Below, piece by piece: positions 35,675 through 44,859 of a stretch of 64,000 nucleotides of DNA (within the stretch, counting starts at the first letter, position 1; every line of letters begins with the position of its first letter). The notes beneath the pieces are model-generated. The model was not told the DNA's origin. It was given only the letters and a program-made list of their open reading frames with translations, and searched no databases. The DNA comes from Buttiauxella sp. A111. Lineage in GTDB: Bacteria > Pseudomonadota > Gammaproteobacteria > Enterobacterales > Enterobacteriaceae. The stretch is taken from positions 434,001 through 498,000 of the forward strand of contig NZ_BJFN01000002.1 in NCBI RefSeq assembly GCF_014189855.1, read 5' to 3'. The translations under genes were made by a program, and so were the position numbers.

Positions 35675-38137
35675 TTAAACTCCTAACTTCCATGACAAAG
35701 TGCGCAATAAGTCGGCGAAAACACCGGCTGCGGTCACATCATTTCCGGCTCCGTAGCCACGAAGAACTAGCGGTAACGGTTGATAGTAGTGGCTGTAGAA
35801 TGCCAGGGCATTTTCACCGTTTTTAACTTTATACAGTGGGTCATTACCATCTACCGCATCAATTTTAACTTTGCAGCTCCCATCAGCTTCAATCACGCCA
35901 ACATAGCGCAGCACTTTTCCTTCGTCGCGGGCTTGTGCCACACGAGCGGAGAACTCGTCATCCAGTTGCGGTATGCGTGCCATGAATGATTCAACATCGC
36001 CGCTGGAATCAAATGTCTGAGGTAAAACGGGCTCAATGACAATATCAGACAGCTCAAGATTGCTGCCTGTTTCACGAGCCAGAATCAGCAGCTTACGCGC
36101 CACATCCATACCGGACAGGTCATCACGCGGATCGGGTTCGGTATAACCCATTTCGCGAGCTACTTTGGTGGCTTCTGACAGGCTCATGCCTTCATCAAGT
36201 TTGCCGAAGATGAACGACAGCGAACCAGAAAGAATGCCGGAGAAACGTTGTAATTCATCACCCGCATTCAGCAAGTTCTGTAGGTTTTCGATAACCGGTA
36301 AACCTGCGCCAACGTTGGTGTCATAGAGGAATTTACGGCGCGATTTTTCCGCCGCGTTACGCATCTGATGGTAGTAATTCATGCTGGAAGTGTTCGCCTT
36401 CTTGTTCGGCGTCACGACGTGGAAACCTTCTCCCAGGAAATCAGCATATTGATCAGCAACCGCCTGGCTTGAGGTGCAGTCGACAATCACAGGGTTCAGC
36501 AGGTGATACTCTTTCACTAAACGGATCAGACGCCCAAGATTGAAAGGCTCTTTCGCCGCCGCAAGCTCTTCTTCCCAGTTCTCTAAATTCAGGCCGTGAA
36601 TGTTTGTCAGCAGCGCTTTGGAGTTCGCCACACCGCACACACGCAAATCGATGTGCTTTTTCTTCAGCCATGCCTGCTGGCGTTTGACCTGCTCCAGCAA
36701 TGCCGCACCCACGCCGCCTACCCCAATAAGGAACACTTCGATGACCTGGTCGGTATTAAACAGCATCTGGTGCGTAACACGAACGCCAGTCACAGCATCG
36801 TCGTTACTGACCACGACAGAGATAGAGCGCTCTGAAGAACCCTGAGCGATCGCCACGATATTAATGTTTGCGCGAGCCAGTGCGGCAAAGAACTTGGCGG
36901 AGATGCCACGCAAGGTACGCATGCCGTCACCCACCACGGAGATGATCGCCAGGTGCTCCATGATGGACATCGGCTCCAGAAGACCTTCTTTGAGTTCGAG
37001 ATAGAACTCATCTTCCATCGCGCGACGAGCACGTGCGCAATCTGCTTGCGGCACGCAGAAGCTGATACTGTATTCAGAAGATGACTGAGTAATCAGCACG
37101 ACGGAAATCCCAGCACGGGACATCGCGGCGAATACACGTGCCGCCATACCGACCATGCCTTTCATGCCTGGGCCTGAGACGTTAAACATCGCCATGTTAT
37201 TCAGGTTGGTGATGCCTTTAACCGGCAGGCCATCCTCGTCGCTTTCTCCACCAATTAAGGTGCCTGGCGCTTGAGGGTTTCCGGTGTTTTTAATCAGGCA
37301 TGGGATTTGGAACTGAGCGATGGGGGTAATAGTGCGTGGGTGAAGGACTTTAGCGCCGAAGTAAGAAAGCTCCATGGCTTCCTGATACGACATCGATTTC
37401 AGCAGCCTGGCGTCTGGAACCTGGCGTGGGTCACAGGTATATACGCCGTCAACATCAGTCCAGATCTCACAACAGTCTGCCCGTAAACAGGCGGCTAACA
37501 CGGCAGCAGAATAATCAGAACCGTTACGTCCTAACACTACCAACTCGCCTTTATCATTTCCGGCAGTGAAACCTGCCATCAGAATCATATGGTCCGCTGG
37601 GATACGGCTGGCAGCGATGCGGCGAGTGGACTCAGTAATATCGACAGTAGACTCAAGGTAATGCCCAACGGCGAGAAGCTTCTCTACCGGATCAATCACC
37701 GTCACGTTGTGCCCGCGAGCTTTGAGCAATTCAGCCATGATGGCGATGGAGAGCTTTTCACCACGGCAAATGATCGCGGCGTTGATGCTGTCCGGACATT
37801 GGCCCAGTAAGCTGATGCCATGCAGAACATGCTTCAGCTGAGCAAACTCCTGGTCAACAGCAGCTTTGAGTTGTTCGAGTGGGAAACCAGACTGTGCATC
37901 AGCAAGCCCCTTCAGGAGTTCACCAAAAATACGTTCTGCGTCGCTGATATTCGGTACTGCATCCTGGCCGCCGATGGTTTTTTCAATCATGGCAACGAGG
38001 TGGTTGGTAATTTTCGCCGGGGCAGACAGCACGGTTGCGACCTGCCCCTGTTTGGCATTGCTTTCCAGGATATCGGCAACACGAAGAAAACGCTCCGCAT
38101 TTGCCACTGAAGTACCACCGAATTTCAACACTCGCAT
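35675..38137 (-). CDS. thrA: Bifunctional aspartokinase I/homoserine dehydrogenase I
   Basis: First and third steps from aspartate to threonine, feedback-inhibited by threonine. The aspartokinase domain starts [17 protein letters not shown]; tandem ACT-type regulatory domains lie around residues 315-460; the homoserine dehydrogenase Rossmann domain begins at about 465 with [17 protein letters not shown]. 820 aa, the same as E. coli. Under attenuation control by thrL. Confidence 0.99.
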   Translation of the reverse strand: MRVLKFGGTSVANAERFLRVADILESNAKQGQVATVLSAPAKITNHLVAMIEKTIGGQDAVPNISDAERIFGELLKGLADAQSGFPLEQLKAAVDQEFAQLKHVLHGISLLGQCPDSINAAIICRGEKLSIAIMAELLKARGHNVTVIDPVEKLLAVGHYLESTVDITESTRRIAASRIPADHMILMAGFTAGNDKGELVVLGRNGSDYSAAVLAACLRADCCEIWTDVDGVYTCDPRQVPDARLLKSMSYQEAMELSYFGAKVLHPRTITPIAQFQIPCLIKNTGNPQAPGTLIGGESDEDGLPVKGITNLNNMAMFNVSGPGMKGMVGMAARVFAAMSRAGISVVLITQSSSEYSISFCVPQADCARARRAMEDEFYLELKEGLLEPMSIMEHLAIISVVGDGMRTLRGISAKFFAALARANINIVAIAQGSSERSISVVVSNDDAVTGVRVTHQMLFNTDQVIEVFLIGVGGVGAALLEQVKRQQAWLKKKHIDLRVCGVANSKALLTNIHGLNLENWEEELAAAKEPFNLGRLIRLVKEYHLLNPVIVDCTSSQAVADQYADFLGEGFHVVTPNKKANTSSMNYYHQMRNAAEKSRRKFLYDTNVGAGLPVIENLQNLLNAGDELQRFSGILSGSLSFIFGKLDEGMSLSEATKVAREMGYTEPDPRDDLSGMDVARKLLILARETGSNLELSDIVIEPVLPQTFDSSGDVESFMARIPQLDDEFSARVAQARDEGKVLRYVGVIEADGSCKVKIDAVDGNDPLYKVKNGENALAFYSHYYQPLPLVLRGYGAGNDVTAAGVFADLLRTLSWKLGV

Positions 38138-38164
38138 TTATTATTACCTTTGAGTTTTTGGTCC

Positions 38165-38201
38165 AAAAAAAAGCCCGCACTGTTTAGGTGCGGGCTTTTT
38201 T
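38165..38201 (-). terminator. thr operon attenuator
   Basis: GCCCGCAC (38173-38180) pairs with GTGCGGGC (38188-38195). On the minus strand eight T residues follow. The same GGTGCGGGC sequence occurs at the end of thrL, allowing the alternative anti-terminator pairing. Ribosome stalling at thrL Thr/Ile codons would prevent the terminator. Confidence 0.92.
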
Positions 38202-38218
38202 CGTTTTTCCTGTATGCG

Positions 38219-38287
38219 TCAGCCCGCACCGTTACCTGTGGTAATAGTGGTTGTAATAATTGTTGTCATTGGGCTGATGCGAATCAT
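38219..38287 (-). CDS. thrL: thr operon leader peptide
   Basis: A 22-residue leader, read by hand: MIRISP, then MTTIITTTITT, then GNGAG. Seven Thr and five Ile codons occur, with the regulatory run near the end. The start context ACACAACATCCATG matches E. coli. Translation speed through the Thr/Ile codons decides whether the attenuator forms. Compared with E. coli (21 aa, eight Thr, four Ile, beginning MKRIST) the N-terminus differs and an internal Met is present. Confidence 0.93.
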   Translation of the reverse strand: MIRISPMTTIITTTITTGNGAG

Positions 38288-38322
38288 GGATGTTGTGTGC
38301 TCGTAATCTGATTTACCTATAT

Positions 38323-38351
38323 TGACTAAAGTATCCGGCAGGTTAAGTCAA
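38323..38351 (-). promoter_or_regulatory. thr operon promoter
   Basis: On the minus strand TTGACT, a 17-bp spacer and TAGTCA, followed by CAATATAGG. Position and flanks match E. coli thrLABC. Confidence 0.7.
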
Positions 38352-38430
38352 TTTATTTTTAATTTTAGCGATATGAACAAGGCTACCGCTGAACGCTGAT
38401 AAAACATCAAAAAACGGGATCATTGCGCTG

Positions 38431-38454
38431 AAAAAAGCGGGGCAACACACCGCG
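38431..38454 (-). terminator. Possible yjtD terminator
   Basis: A short GCGG...CCGC stem followed on the minus strand by six T residues, just after the yjtD stop. The stem is weak. Confidence 0.4.
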
Positions 38455-38471
38455 ATTTCACTAGTATCAAC

Positions 38472-39173
38472 TCAGTTTCCAGCATTTTTCTCTGGTAGTT
38501 TTTTTTCAATATCATGAAGCAAACGATGCAACATTGCCGTATCGCGCTGTGCCAAAAGCCCAAGACGTTGCTGCAACCAGTCGACCATTTTTTGGTCGTC
38601 ACTAGCTTCCACACGTTCGAGTAGTGAAGTGATTCTGGCACGCAGTGCACTCAGTTGTTGAGCGTCCACCACATCATGCTCTGGCGCAGCTTGCTGCATC
38701 AAAGCTGACAGTTGATAGCAGTAAACCATCACGGCCTGGCCGAGATTGAGCGACGGATAATCGGCCACCATCGGCACACCGGTTAACACATCGGCCAATT
38801 CAAGCTCTTCATTGGTTAATCCCGAATCTTCACGACCAAAGACCAATGCGGCCGTTCCCACCCAATTACGTTTTTCTTCGAGTAGCGGAACCAGTTGCTG
38901 CGGCGTGGCGTAGTAATGGAATTTGGCGCGGCTACGTGCCGTTGTCGCAATGGTAAAGTCAACGTCATGCAACGCTTGCGCCAGCGTATTGAAATGCTGC
39001 GCATTATCCAGCACATCGCCGGAGCCATGCGCGACCCAACGGGCTTCCGGTTGACGGTCAGCTTCACTGTCAACAACGCGCAATTCAGCAAACCCCATGG
39101 TCTTCATGGCGCGGGCTGCTGCTCCCACATTTTCAGCTCGGGCTGGAGCGACCAAAATAATTAAAAAACGCAT
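38472..39173 (-). CDS. yjtD: SpoU/TrmH-family RNA 2'-O-methyltransferase YjtD (LasT)
   Basis: SAM-dependent RNA methyltransferase with a trefoil knot; target RNA not established here. Motifs: LVAPARAENVGAAARAMKTMG (motif 1), ALVFGREDSGLTNEEL (motif 2) and YPSLNLGQAVMVYCYQL (motif 3). ATG 39173 with GAGAG upstream gives 233 aa (E. coli 228); an earlier ATG would add nine residues without a ribosome site. It lies between thrL and arcA, as in E. coli. Confidence 0.94.
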   Translation of the reverse strand: MRFLIILVAPARAENVGAAARAMKTMGFAELRVVDSEADRQPEARWVAHGSGDVLDNAQHFNTLAQALHDVDFTIATTARSRAKFHYYATPQQLVPLLEEKRNWVGTAALVFGREDSGLTNEELELADVLTGVPMVADYPSLNLGQAVMVYCYQLSALMQQAAPEHDVVDAQQLSALRARITSLLERVEASDDQKMVDWLQQRLGLLAQRDTAMLHRLLHDIEKKLPEKNAGN

Positions 39174-39416
39174 TACAGCTCTCTTTAAAAAAGTATCCAA
39201 AAACGGACAATCACAAAATTCAAATGATAATACGCGGCAAAAATTTACATTAAAGTAACATTCATTTATAAAATATGTTCAATGCAAATCATAAACACAT
39301 TGAATGCATCTTCGTGATTAGACCAGCATCGCGAGGTGATTTAAATCGCATTATCGCATTGTTTTATTTGATTAAAAATAGACAAAATAGCGCTGAACTT
39401 TCAGATTTGCGTTGTT

Positions 39417-39450
39417 TAATAATCAATTCACGTAACTATATTGATTATTA
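39417..39450. promoter_or_regulatory. 11-bp inverted repeat upstream of arcA
   Basis: TAATAATCAAT (39417-39427) and ATTGATTATTA (39440-39450) are perfect inverted copies separated by 12 bases. No T-run follows. Each arm includes a TTGAT half-site of the FNR type, so it may bind a regulator or form a hairpin. Confidence 0.45.
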
Positions 39451-39520
39451 GAAAAATGTGACGCAAGCTCGCAAAACGCTACGATGATTTCATCAAACTG
39501 TTAACGTGCTACAATTGAAT

Positions 39521-39534
39521 TTGATATATGTCAA
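39521..39534. promoter_or_regulatory. FNR-binding site upstream of arcA
   Basis: TTGATATATGTCAA differs from the FNR consensus TTGAT-N4-ATCAA at one position. E. coli arcA is anaerobically activated by FNR from an equivalent place about 280 bp before the gene. Confidence 0.75.
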
Positions 39535-39549
39535 CGAAGCGTAGTTTTA

Positions 39550-39717
39550 TCAGATGTCTAAAGCGGTCCTGCCTGTTATGTTGCTGTTAAAATGGTTAGG
39601 ATAACAACCGTTTTTGACACCGTCGGGTCCAGAGGGAAAAGTACCCACGACCAAGCTAATGATGTTGTTGACGTTGATGGAAAGTGCATCAAGAACGCAA
39701 TTACGTACTTTAGTCAT
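39550..39717 (-). CDS. yjjY: yjjY-like small reading frame with altered C-terminus
   Basis: 55 codons, read by hand. The first 28 residues (MTKVRNCVLDALSINVNN, then IISLVVGTFP) agree with E. coli YjjY as I remember it. After that an extra base in the GGGAAAAG stretch near 39638 shifts the frame: the DNA that encodes the E. coli ending (ILTILTAT) is still present but in another frame. The product continues to a later stop instead. This suggests that the DNA is conserved for arcA leader function and that YjjY may not be a real protein. Expression is not indicated. Confidence 0.3.
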   Translation of the reverse strand: MTKVRNCVLDALSINVNNIISLVVGTFPSGPDGVKNGCYPNHFNSNITGRTALDI

Positions 39718-39813
39718 GTTACGCCAGACATGTTAATTTATGGCATGTATTAGGCAGGTCAGGGACTTTTGTACTTCCTGTTTTGATTTAGTTGGCAATT
39801 TTAGGTAGCAAAC

Positions 39814-40530
39814 ATGCAGACCCCGCACATTCTTATCGTCGAAGACGAATTAGTAACACGCAATACGTTAAAGAGCATTTTTGAAGCTGAAGGTTACGAT
39901 GTATTTGAAGCGACAGATGGCGCTGAAATGCATCAGATTCTTTCCGATAATGACATCAATCTGGTCATTATGGATATCAACTTGCCAGGTAAAAATGGCC
40001 TGCTGCTGGCACGCGAATTGCGTGAGCAAGCTAATGTGGCGTTGATGTTCTTGACTGGTCGTGACAACGAAGTGGATAAAATCCTTGGTCTTGAAATCGG
40101 CGCAGATGACTACATCACTAAGCCATTCAATCCACGGGAATTAACCATCCGTGCGCGTAACCTGTTGTCTCGTACTATGAACCTGGGTGCAATCAGCGAA
40201 GAACGTCGTTCCGTTGAAAGCTATAAGTTCAATGGTTGGGAACTGGATATCAACAGCCGTTCTTTGGTTAGCCCAAATGGTGAGCAGTACAAGTTGCCGC
40301 GTAGCGAATTCCGCGCCATGCTGCACTTCTGTGAAAACCCAGGGAAGATTCAGTCGCGTGCTGAGTTGCTGAAAAAGATGACAGGCCGTGAGTTGAAACC
40401 GCACGACCGTACCGTTGACGTCACGATTCGTCGTATTCGTAAGCACTTCGAGTCGACACCAGATACACCTGAAATCATCGCCACGATCCACGGCGAAGGT
40501 TATCGCTTCTGTGGCGATTTACAGGAATAA
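39814..40530 (+). CDS. arcA: Aerobic respiration control response regulator ArcA
   Basis: OmpR-type response regulator that, when phosphorylated by ArcB under low oxygen, represses respiratory and TCA genes. Receiver domain 1-120 with acidic pair ED at 10-11, phospho-acceptor D54 ([12 protein letters not shown]), T83-type LTGRD and K104-type ITKPFNPRE; winged-helix DNA-binding domain 135-235. 238 aa, the same as E. coli. It has a long leader, an FNR site upstream and its own strong terminator. Confidence 0.99.
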   Translation: MQTPHILIVEDELVTRNTLKSIFEAEGYDVFEATDGAEMHQILSDNDINLVIMDINLPGKNGLLLARELREQANVALMFLTGRDNEVDKILGLEIGADDYITKPFNPRELTIRARNLLSRTMNLGAISEERRSVESYKFNGWELDINSRSLVSPNGEQYKLPRSEFRAMLHFCENPGKIQSRAELLKKMTGRELKPHDRTVDVTIRRIRKHFESTPDTPEIIATIHGEGYRFCGDLQE

Positions 40531-40552
40531 ACCTGTAATCAAACATGATTTG

Positions 40553-40584
40553 AAAGGGCGGATAACATCCGCCCTTTTCTTTTT
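40553..40584 (+). terminator. arcA terminator
   Basis: AAAGGGCGGAT and ATCCGCCCTTT form an 11-bp stem with AAC loop, followed by TCTTTTT. It also lies just downstream of the convergent creD stop and may act on it. Confidence 0.92.
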
Positions 40585-40599
40585 ATATCTATAAAGCTG

Positions 40600-41958
40600 T
40601 CACTTCCACAACCTGAAACGCTCGGGATCTTCCTGCCTGTCATCGACGGCCTGAGTCTGCACTTTGCTCCCCATGCGATACCAATCAATATTCCGGGTTA
40701 GCAGCATAATGGCTGACAACGAAGCGAAAAGGACTCCCGTGCCAAGCAGTAAAGCGCTGTCTTCAGACTGGAGGAGTTGCCAGAGCACCGCATCAAGTAT
40801 CAGCAGCCCCAGAGTAAACATCACGCTCGCTTTCCAGCTATTCAGAACCGCTTTAAGATAAAAACCGTTAATCCCCGCGCAGACCAAACTCGCCAGTAAC
40901 CATGCACCGTTAAATCCTGTATGTTCCGAAACCGCGAGCAGTACCAGATAAAACATCACCAGCGACAGCCCGACCAGTAAATACTGCATTGGGTGAACGC
41001 GTAAACCGGTCAGAGTTTCCATCAGGAAGAAGCTCATAAACGTCAAACCAATCAGCAGAATAGCGTATTTCACCGCACGGTCCGTCAATTGGTACTGGTC
41101 AACGGGATTTGCCACGGTGACGCTGAAAGTCGGCAGTCGGCTAACATCAATCAAACGGGCATCATCAAAACTGGTATTGAGGTTATTGGCAAACCATGTG
41201 CTCTGCCAGTTTGCAGTAAAGCCGTTTTCAGAAACGGTACGCTGCTGTGGCAGGAAATCGCCAATAAAATTAGGGTGCGGCCAGTTACTGGTCAGGCTGA
41301 ACTGGCTGTTGCGCCCAAGCGGCACCAGGGCAAGCTGTTTTGTCCCCATTAAATCCAGCGTGAAACGTAACGTGAGTTTGTCGCTCTGAAGCAGTTCCAG
41401 AGGGATTTTCGCATGCAGCCCCTGCTCAACGCCGGGTAAGTGACTTCCAGGTTCGATAGGGTAAGACTGGCCGTTAATATTCAGTTCACCCACCTTGCCA
41501 ATACCACGTGAGTCTCCAATGGCCAGCACCACATAAGGAGTCCCTAAACGAGTCTCTACACCATCATCACCTTTCAGTTGTTGACGATTGAAACTGGCAT
41601 TCAGCGTTAAATCTGTACGCCAAATCTGCCCTTCATAAATACCAATATGGCGCGGTTCAACGGCCTGCTTTCCCACAACGCTGAGGTTCTCCGGCAGATA
41701 GTAACGAATGAAGCTGCTCTCTTTTTTGATCTCTTTATTATCTTCTATGACCGTCGTCAGCTCCGTTACAGGAATTGCAATCAGTGGGCCAGTCACGGTT
41801 TGCGACCCGCTGGTACTCTGGGCCAGCGACTGCTCAACATCATCCCGATAATTGCTGCGTTCATTAATAAGCGAACTCAGCATGCTTAACGGAATCAACA
41901 ACACAACCATACATCCCAACAGGGTCATCACTTTCCAGAACAACGCAGATTTCAACAT
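40600..41958 (-). CDS. creD: Inner-membrane protein CreD
   Basis: CreBC-regulon membrane protein, linked in E. coli to colicin E2 tolerance and to envelope and beta-lactam phenotypes. One N-terminal helix, a large periplasmic domain (about 40-300, with the TSGSQTVTGPLIAIPVTEL block) and five to six C-terminal helices starting TDRAVKYAILLIGLTFMSFF. ATG 41958 with GGAGGGG upstream gives 452 aa (E. coli 450). It is 87 bp after creC, with a perfect Cre tag in the gap. Confidence 0.95.
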   Translation of the reverse strand: MLKSALFWKVMTLLGCMVVLLIPLSMLSSLINERSNYRDDVEQSLAQSTSGSQTVTGPLIAIPVTELTTVIEDNKEIKKESSFIRYYLPENLSVVGKQAVEPRHIGIYEGQIWRTDLTLNASFNRQQLKGDDGVETRLGTPYVVLAIGDSRGIGKVGELNINGQSYPIEPGSHLPGVEQGLHAKIPLELLQSDKLTLRFTLDLMGTKQLALVPLGRNSQFSLTSNWPHPNFIGDFLPQQRTVSENGFTANWQSTWFANNLNTSFDDARLIDVSRLPTFSVTVANPVDQYQLTDRAVKYAILLIGLTFMSFFLMETLTGLRVHPMQYLLVGLSLVMFYLVLLAVSEHTGFNGAWLLASLVCAGINGFYLKAVLNSWKASVMFTLGLLILDAVLWQLLQSEDSALLLGTGVLFASLSAIMLLTRNIDWYRMGSKVQTQAVDDRQEDPERFRLWK

Positions 41959-42020
41959 AATCCCCTCCATTTTTGATGTGGCGAGGATAGCGAGCGAATG
42001 TGGGGGCTAAATGAAGTTGT

Positions 42021-42036
42021 GTGAAGGGACGGTGAA
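42021..42036 (-). promoter_or_regulatory. Cre tag (CreB-binding site) for creD
   Basis: On the minus strand TTCAC-CGTCCC-TTCAC, an exact match to the CreB direct-repeat consensus TTCAC-N6-TTCAC. A third TTCAC lies three bases further upstream (42040-42044). It sits 63 bp before the creD start, just past the creC stop, so CreB can drive creD separately from creABC. Confidence 0.88.
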
Positions 42037-42045
42037 GAGGTGAAA

Positions 42046-43473
42046 TTATTTTCCTGGTAAGACCAACCTGGCTTGCGCGCCTCCCTCGGGGCGATTTTCC
42101 AGAATGATGGTCCCGCGATGCAAACGTGCAACCTCCTGAACAAACGCTAACCCTAAACCACTACTTTTCTGCCCATTACTGCGCGGTAATGAGTAAAAGC
42201 GCTCGAATAAACGGCCTTGCGCGTAGTCCGGGATCCCACTTCCAGTATCTGAAACAAGAATAGTGGTCTGCCCAATGCGTTGCTCAACACTCAACACAAT
42301 CTCACCGCCTGGAGGAGTAAAATCGAGTGCGTTATCCAGCAAATTCCCAATCGATTGTTCAAGTAAGGCCGCATCGCCTTCAACGGATACGCCGGTTGGG
42401 ATATTTTCATCAATGCTTAACGCAATCTGTTTACCGCGAGCGACCACTTCACGGCTATCGCATAACGTGGAAAAGAGTGCGGGCAGATTGATTGTTTGAG
42501 TCGTGATTTCGATTCGGCTTTCTAACTTAGCCTGGCGTAATAAATTATCGACCAATTGCTGCATACGTAGATTTTGCTGAAGAATGTTTGCCGAAAACTT
42601 CTCTACCACTGCAGGCGGGGGACCTTCACGTAAAATCTCTGCTGCCCCCCGAATAGCGGCCATAGGGCTTTTCAGTTCGTGGGTCAAAGCATGAACGTAC
42701 TGCTCGATGCCGTTCTTCCCTTCAAGTTTCACTCGCATACTTTCCAGGGCCATTGCCAGCCTACGTAATTCGCTACTGGCAGGTTTAGGCAGAGGTAAAG
42801 GGTGCTCCGTTGTTACAGAGTCGGCATAGCGAACCAGTTTGCCGATAGATCGGTTAATCCACAGCACAAACCCAAAACCAATCAACAAAGCGATACCAAG
42901 CAGCGCGACGCCTGCCCACAAAATACGCCGTTCGCTACGGCGTATTACCGGTTCCATTGCACTGTTGGGTTTACCCACGCTCAGCACACCGATAATGTTT
43001 TGCTCTTCGCGGACGGGTGCTGCCACATACATCACTGTGCTTTCAGGATTGTTGGCGTTAATTGGCGTACTGCGTGCGCCGTATTTCCCGTGAAGCGTGA
43101 GCCACACATCGTTCCAGCGTGAATAATCCTGACCTGTCGCGTTGCCGCTGGAATCAAACAAGACGATGCCTTTAGCATCCGTCAGATAGACATGGTATTC
43201 ATTTTTAGACTTGGTAATGCCACTGATGTTGGCCCGGAAATTATGCTGATTGAGTCGTGAAAACGCCTGTGCGAGTTGGCCATTATGAGCATTTCCCGCC
43301 AACATGTCGGCTTTTGCAAATTCGGCGAGTAACGTAGCGGTATCAATTAACGTGCCTTCCGTTGCGCGCCGGACGCCGGGTTTCACCTCTTGCAAAAAGA
43401 TCGATAGAACAAACCAGGCTGCAATGGCCACTATCAAAAAATAACCCAGCAACAGACGCATTCCAATGCGCAT
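42046..43473 (-). CDS. creC: Sensor histidine kinase CreC
   Basis: Two-helix membrane sensor with a periplasmic domain (about 30-185). Cytoplasmic HAMP-like linker, H box with H265 (ALTHELKSPMAAIRG), N box NLLDNALDFTP, G1 VSDTGSGIP and G2 SGLGLAFVQE. It phosphorylates CreB in response to carbon source. 475 aa (E. coli 474). The start overlaps the creB stop (TAATG). Confidence 0.97.
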   Translation of the reverse strand: MRIGMRLLLGYFLIVAIAAWFVLSIFLQEVKPGVRRATEGTLIDTATLLAEFAKADMLAGNAHNGQLAQAFSRLNQHNFRANISGITKSKNEYHVYLTDAKGIVLFDSSGNATGQDYSRWNDVWLTLHGKYGARSTPINANNPESTVMYVAAPVREEQNIIGVLSVGKPNSAMEPVIRRSERRILWAGVALLGIALLIGFGFVLWINRSIGKLVRYADSVTTEHPLPLPKPASSELRRLAMALESMRVKLEGKNGIEQYVHALTHELKSPMAAIRGAAEILREGPPPAVVEKFSANILQQNLRMQQLVDNLLRQAKLESRIEITTQTINLPALFSTLCDSREVVARGKQIALSIDENIPTGVSVEGDAALLEQSIGNLLDNALDFTPPGGEIVLSVEQRIGQTTILVSDTGSGIPDYAQGRLFERFYSLPRSNGQKSSGLGLAFVQEVARLHRGTIILENRPEGGAQARLVLPGK

Positions 43474-44168
43474 TAATTCGCTCCAAGGCTGTAACCTAAG
43501 CCACGGTGCGTATTGATCGGTGACAGATCGGGGTTGATCGCACGCAGTTTGGCACGCAACGTTTTGATGTGCGTATCAACCGTTCGATCAAAACTTTCCT
43601 CGGCTGAACTCCACACCAAATCCATCAGCTGTTGACGGGAAAACACGCGTCCAGGCCACTGCAAAAAAGTCTTCATTAACAAATACTCGTAACGCGTGAG
43701 CAGCAGTGGCTGTTGGCACCAGGATATTTGCGCCGCCATTTCATTGAATTCAAACAGCCCAATCCGTTGAACACTTCCCGCCAGGCCTTGCCGTTGTTTT
43801 TGCAAACGACGCAGCACGGTTCGTACCCTGGCACAGACTTCACGAGGTGAAAACGGCTTAGCAATGTAATCATCTGCGCCGATCTCCAGGCCAATCAATC
43901 TATCGACCTCTTCACTGCGCGCAGTGAGAAACAGCAACGGTAATTCTGGATAATCAGCGAGTAAACGGCGACAAAGCTCGAAGCCATTAATATCTGGCAA
44001 GCCAACATCCAGAATAGCCAGATCTGGACGTTCTTCACGTACGGCATCCAACACAGGCAAGCCGCGATCGAAAGCACGTACAGAGAATCCTTCCTGCTGC
44101 AACATATAGATCAACGTATCAGCAATACTGGTTTCATCTTCAACTAACCAGATAGTGGCCTGGCTCAT
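43473..44168 (-). CDS. creB: Response regulator CreB
   Basis: OmpR-family regulator. Receiver with D54 (AILDVGLPDING) and KPFSPREV; winged helix from about 130. It binds Cre tags. 231 aa (E. coli 229). 13 bp after creA. Confidence 0.97.
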   Translation of the reverse strand: MSQATIWLVEDETSIADTLIYMLQQEGFSVRAFDRGLPVLDAVREERPDLAILDVGLPDINGFELCRRLLADYPELPLLFLTARSEEVDRLIGLEIGADDYIAKPFSPREVCARVRTVLRRLQKQRQGLAGSVQRIGLFEFNEMAAQISWCQQPLLLTRYEYLLMKTFLQWPGRVFSRQQLMDLVWSSAEESFDRTVDTHIKTLRAKLRAINPDLSPINTHRGLGYSLGAN

Positions 44169-44181
44169 CGCGCACTCCCTG

Positions 44182-44652
44182 CTATTTCCACGGCATAATC
44201 GGCACGGCGCTTACCGCATTTTTTGGCGAACCTTCGACTACTTTGTCAGAATAAGCCAGATAGGCCAGCGTGTTACGCTTCGCATCATAAAAGCGCACCA
44301 CTTGTAGTTTCTTGAAAACCAGAGAAGTACGTTTCTGGAACACGACATCTCCCTGCGCTTTCCCTGATTTGATCTTCTCACTTAATTCCACCGGACCAAC
44401 TTGCTGGCAGGAAATAGCAGCATCAGAAGTGTCCTCCGCAAGACCCAACCCGCCTTTAATGCCACCGGTTTTAGCACGACTGACATAGCACGTTACGTTC
44501 TGTACATCGGGATCATCAAACGCTTCGACAATAATTTTATGGTCTGGGCCAATCATCTTAAAAACGGTATCCACTGAACCGATTTGTTCGGCTCTCGCAC
44601 CCAACGAGATAATCAGCAATGAACCCAGAACGGCTAAAACTTTATATTTCAT
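44182..44652 (-). CDS. creA: Periplasmic protein CreA
   Basis: CreA family, function not established. Signal peptide about 1-21 ([17 protein letters not shown]), then [19 protein letters not shown] and the [20 protein letters not shown] block with paired cysteines. 156 aa (E. coli 157). First gene of creABC and divergent from rob. Confidence 0.95.
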   Translation of the reverse strand: MKYKVLAVLGSLLIISLGARAEQIGSVDTVFKMIGPDHKIIVEAFDDPDVQNVTCYVSRAKTGGIKGGLGLAEDTSDAAISCQQVGPVELSEKIKSGKAQGDVVFQKRTSLVFKKLQVVRFYDAKRNTLAYLAYSDKVVEGSPKNAVSAVPIMPWK

Positions 44653-44758
44653 ATTGTTACCATTGGTTAAGATTACCTTTAGAGACTATTAACTCTTCGT
44701 ATTAAAAAATCGTTTAATATCACGTTATTAATAAAATTACCGGAATGAGTTACTGATT

Positions 44759-44777
44759 TTGGCACGTCTTGTTAAAA
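44759..44777. promoter_or_regulatory. Candidate marbox upstream of rob
   Basis: TTGGCACGTCTTGTTAAAA keeps the GCAC and GTTAAA core of the MarA/SoxS/Rob site with two to three mismatches to consensus. It lies about 85-100 bp before rob. In E. coli rob is repressed by MarA and SoxS. Confidence 0.45.
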
Positions 44778-44859
44778 AAAACTCTGAATGTCAAAACAAC
44801 AAAAAGTGCTATCATCGCCGGCATTAACGGCACTCACCGTGTCAGGATGAGGATATTAT

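Larger units (their letters stand above)
39174..39813. other. yjtD/arcA intergenic region: arcA promoters and long leader (640 bp)
   Basis: AT-rich left half with an inverted repeat and an FNR-like box; right half strongly resembling the E. coli arcA leader at DNA level and overlapping a yjjY-like reading frame on the minus strand. No other gene is supported. Confidence 0.85.
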
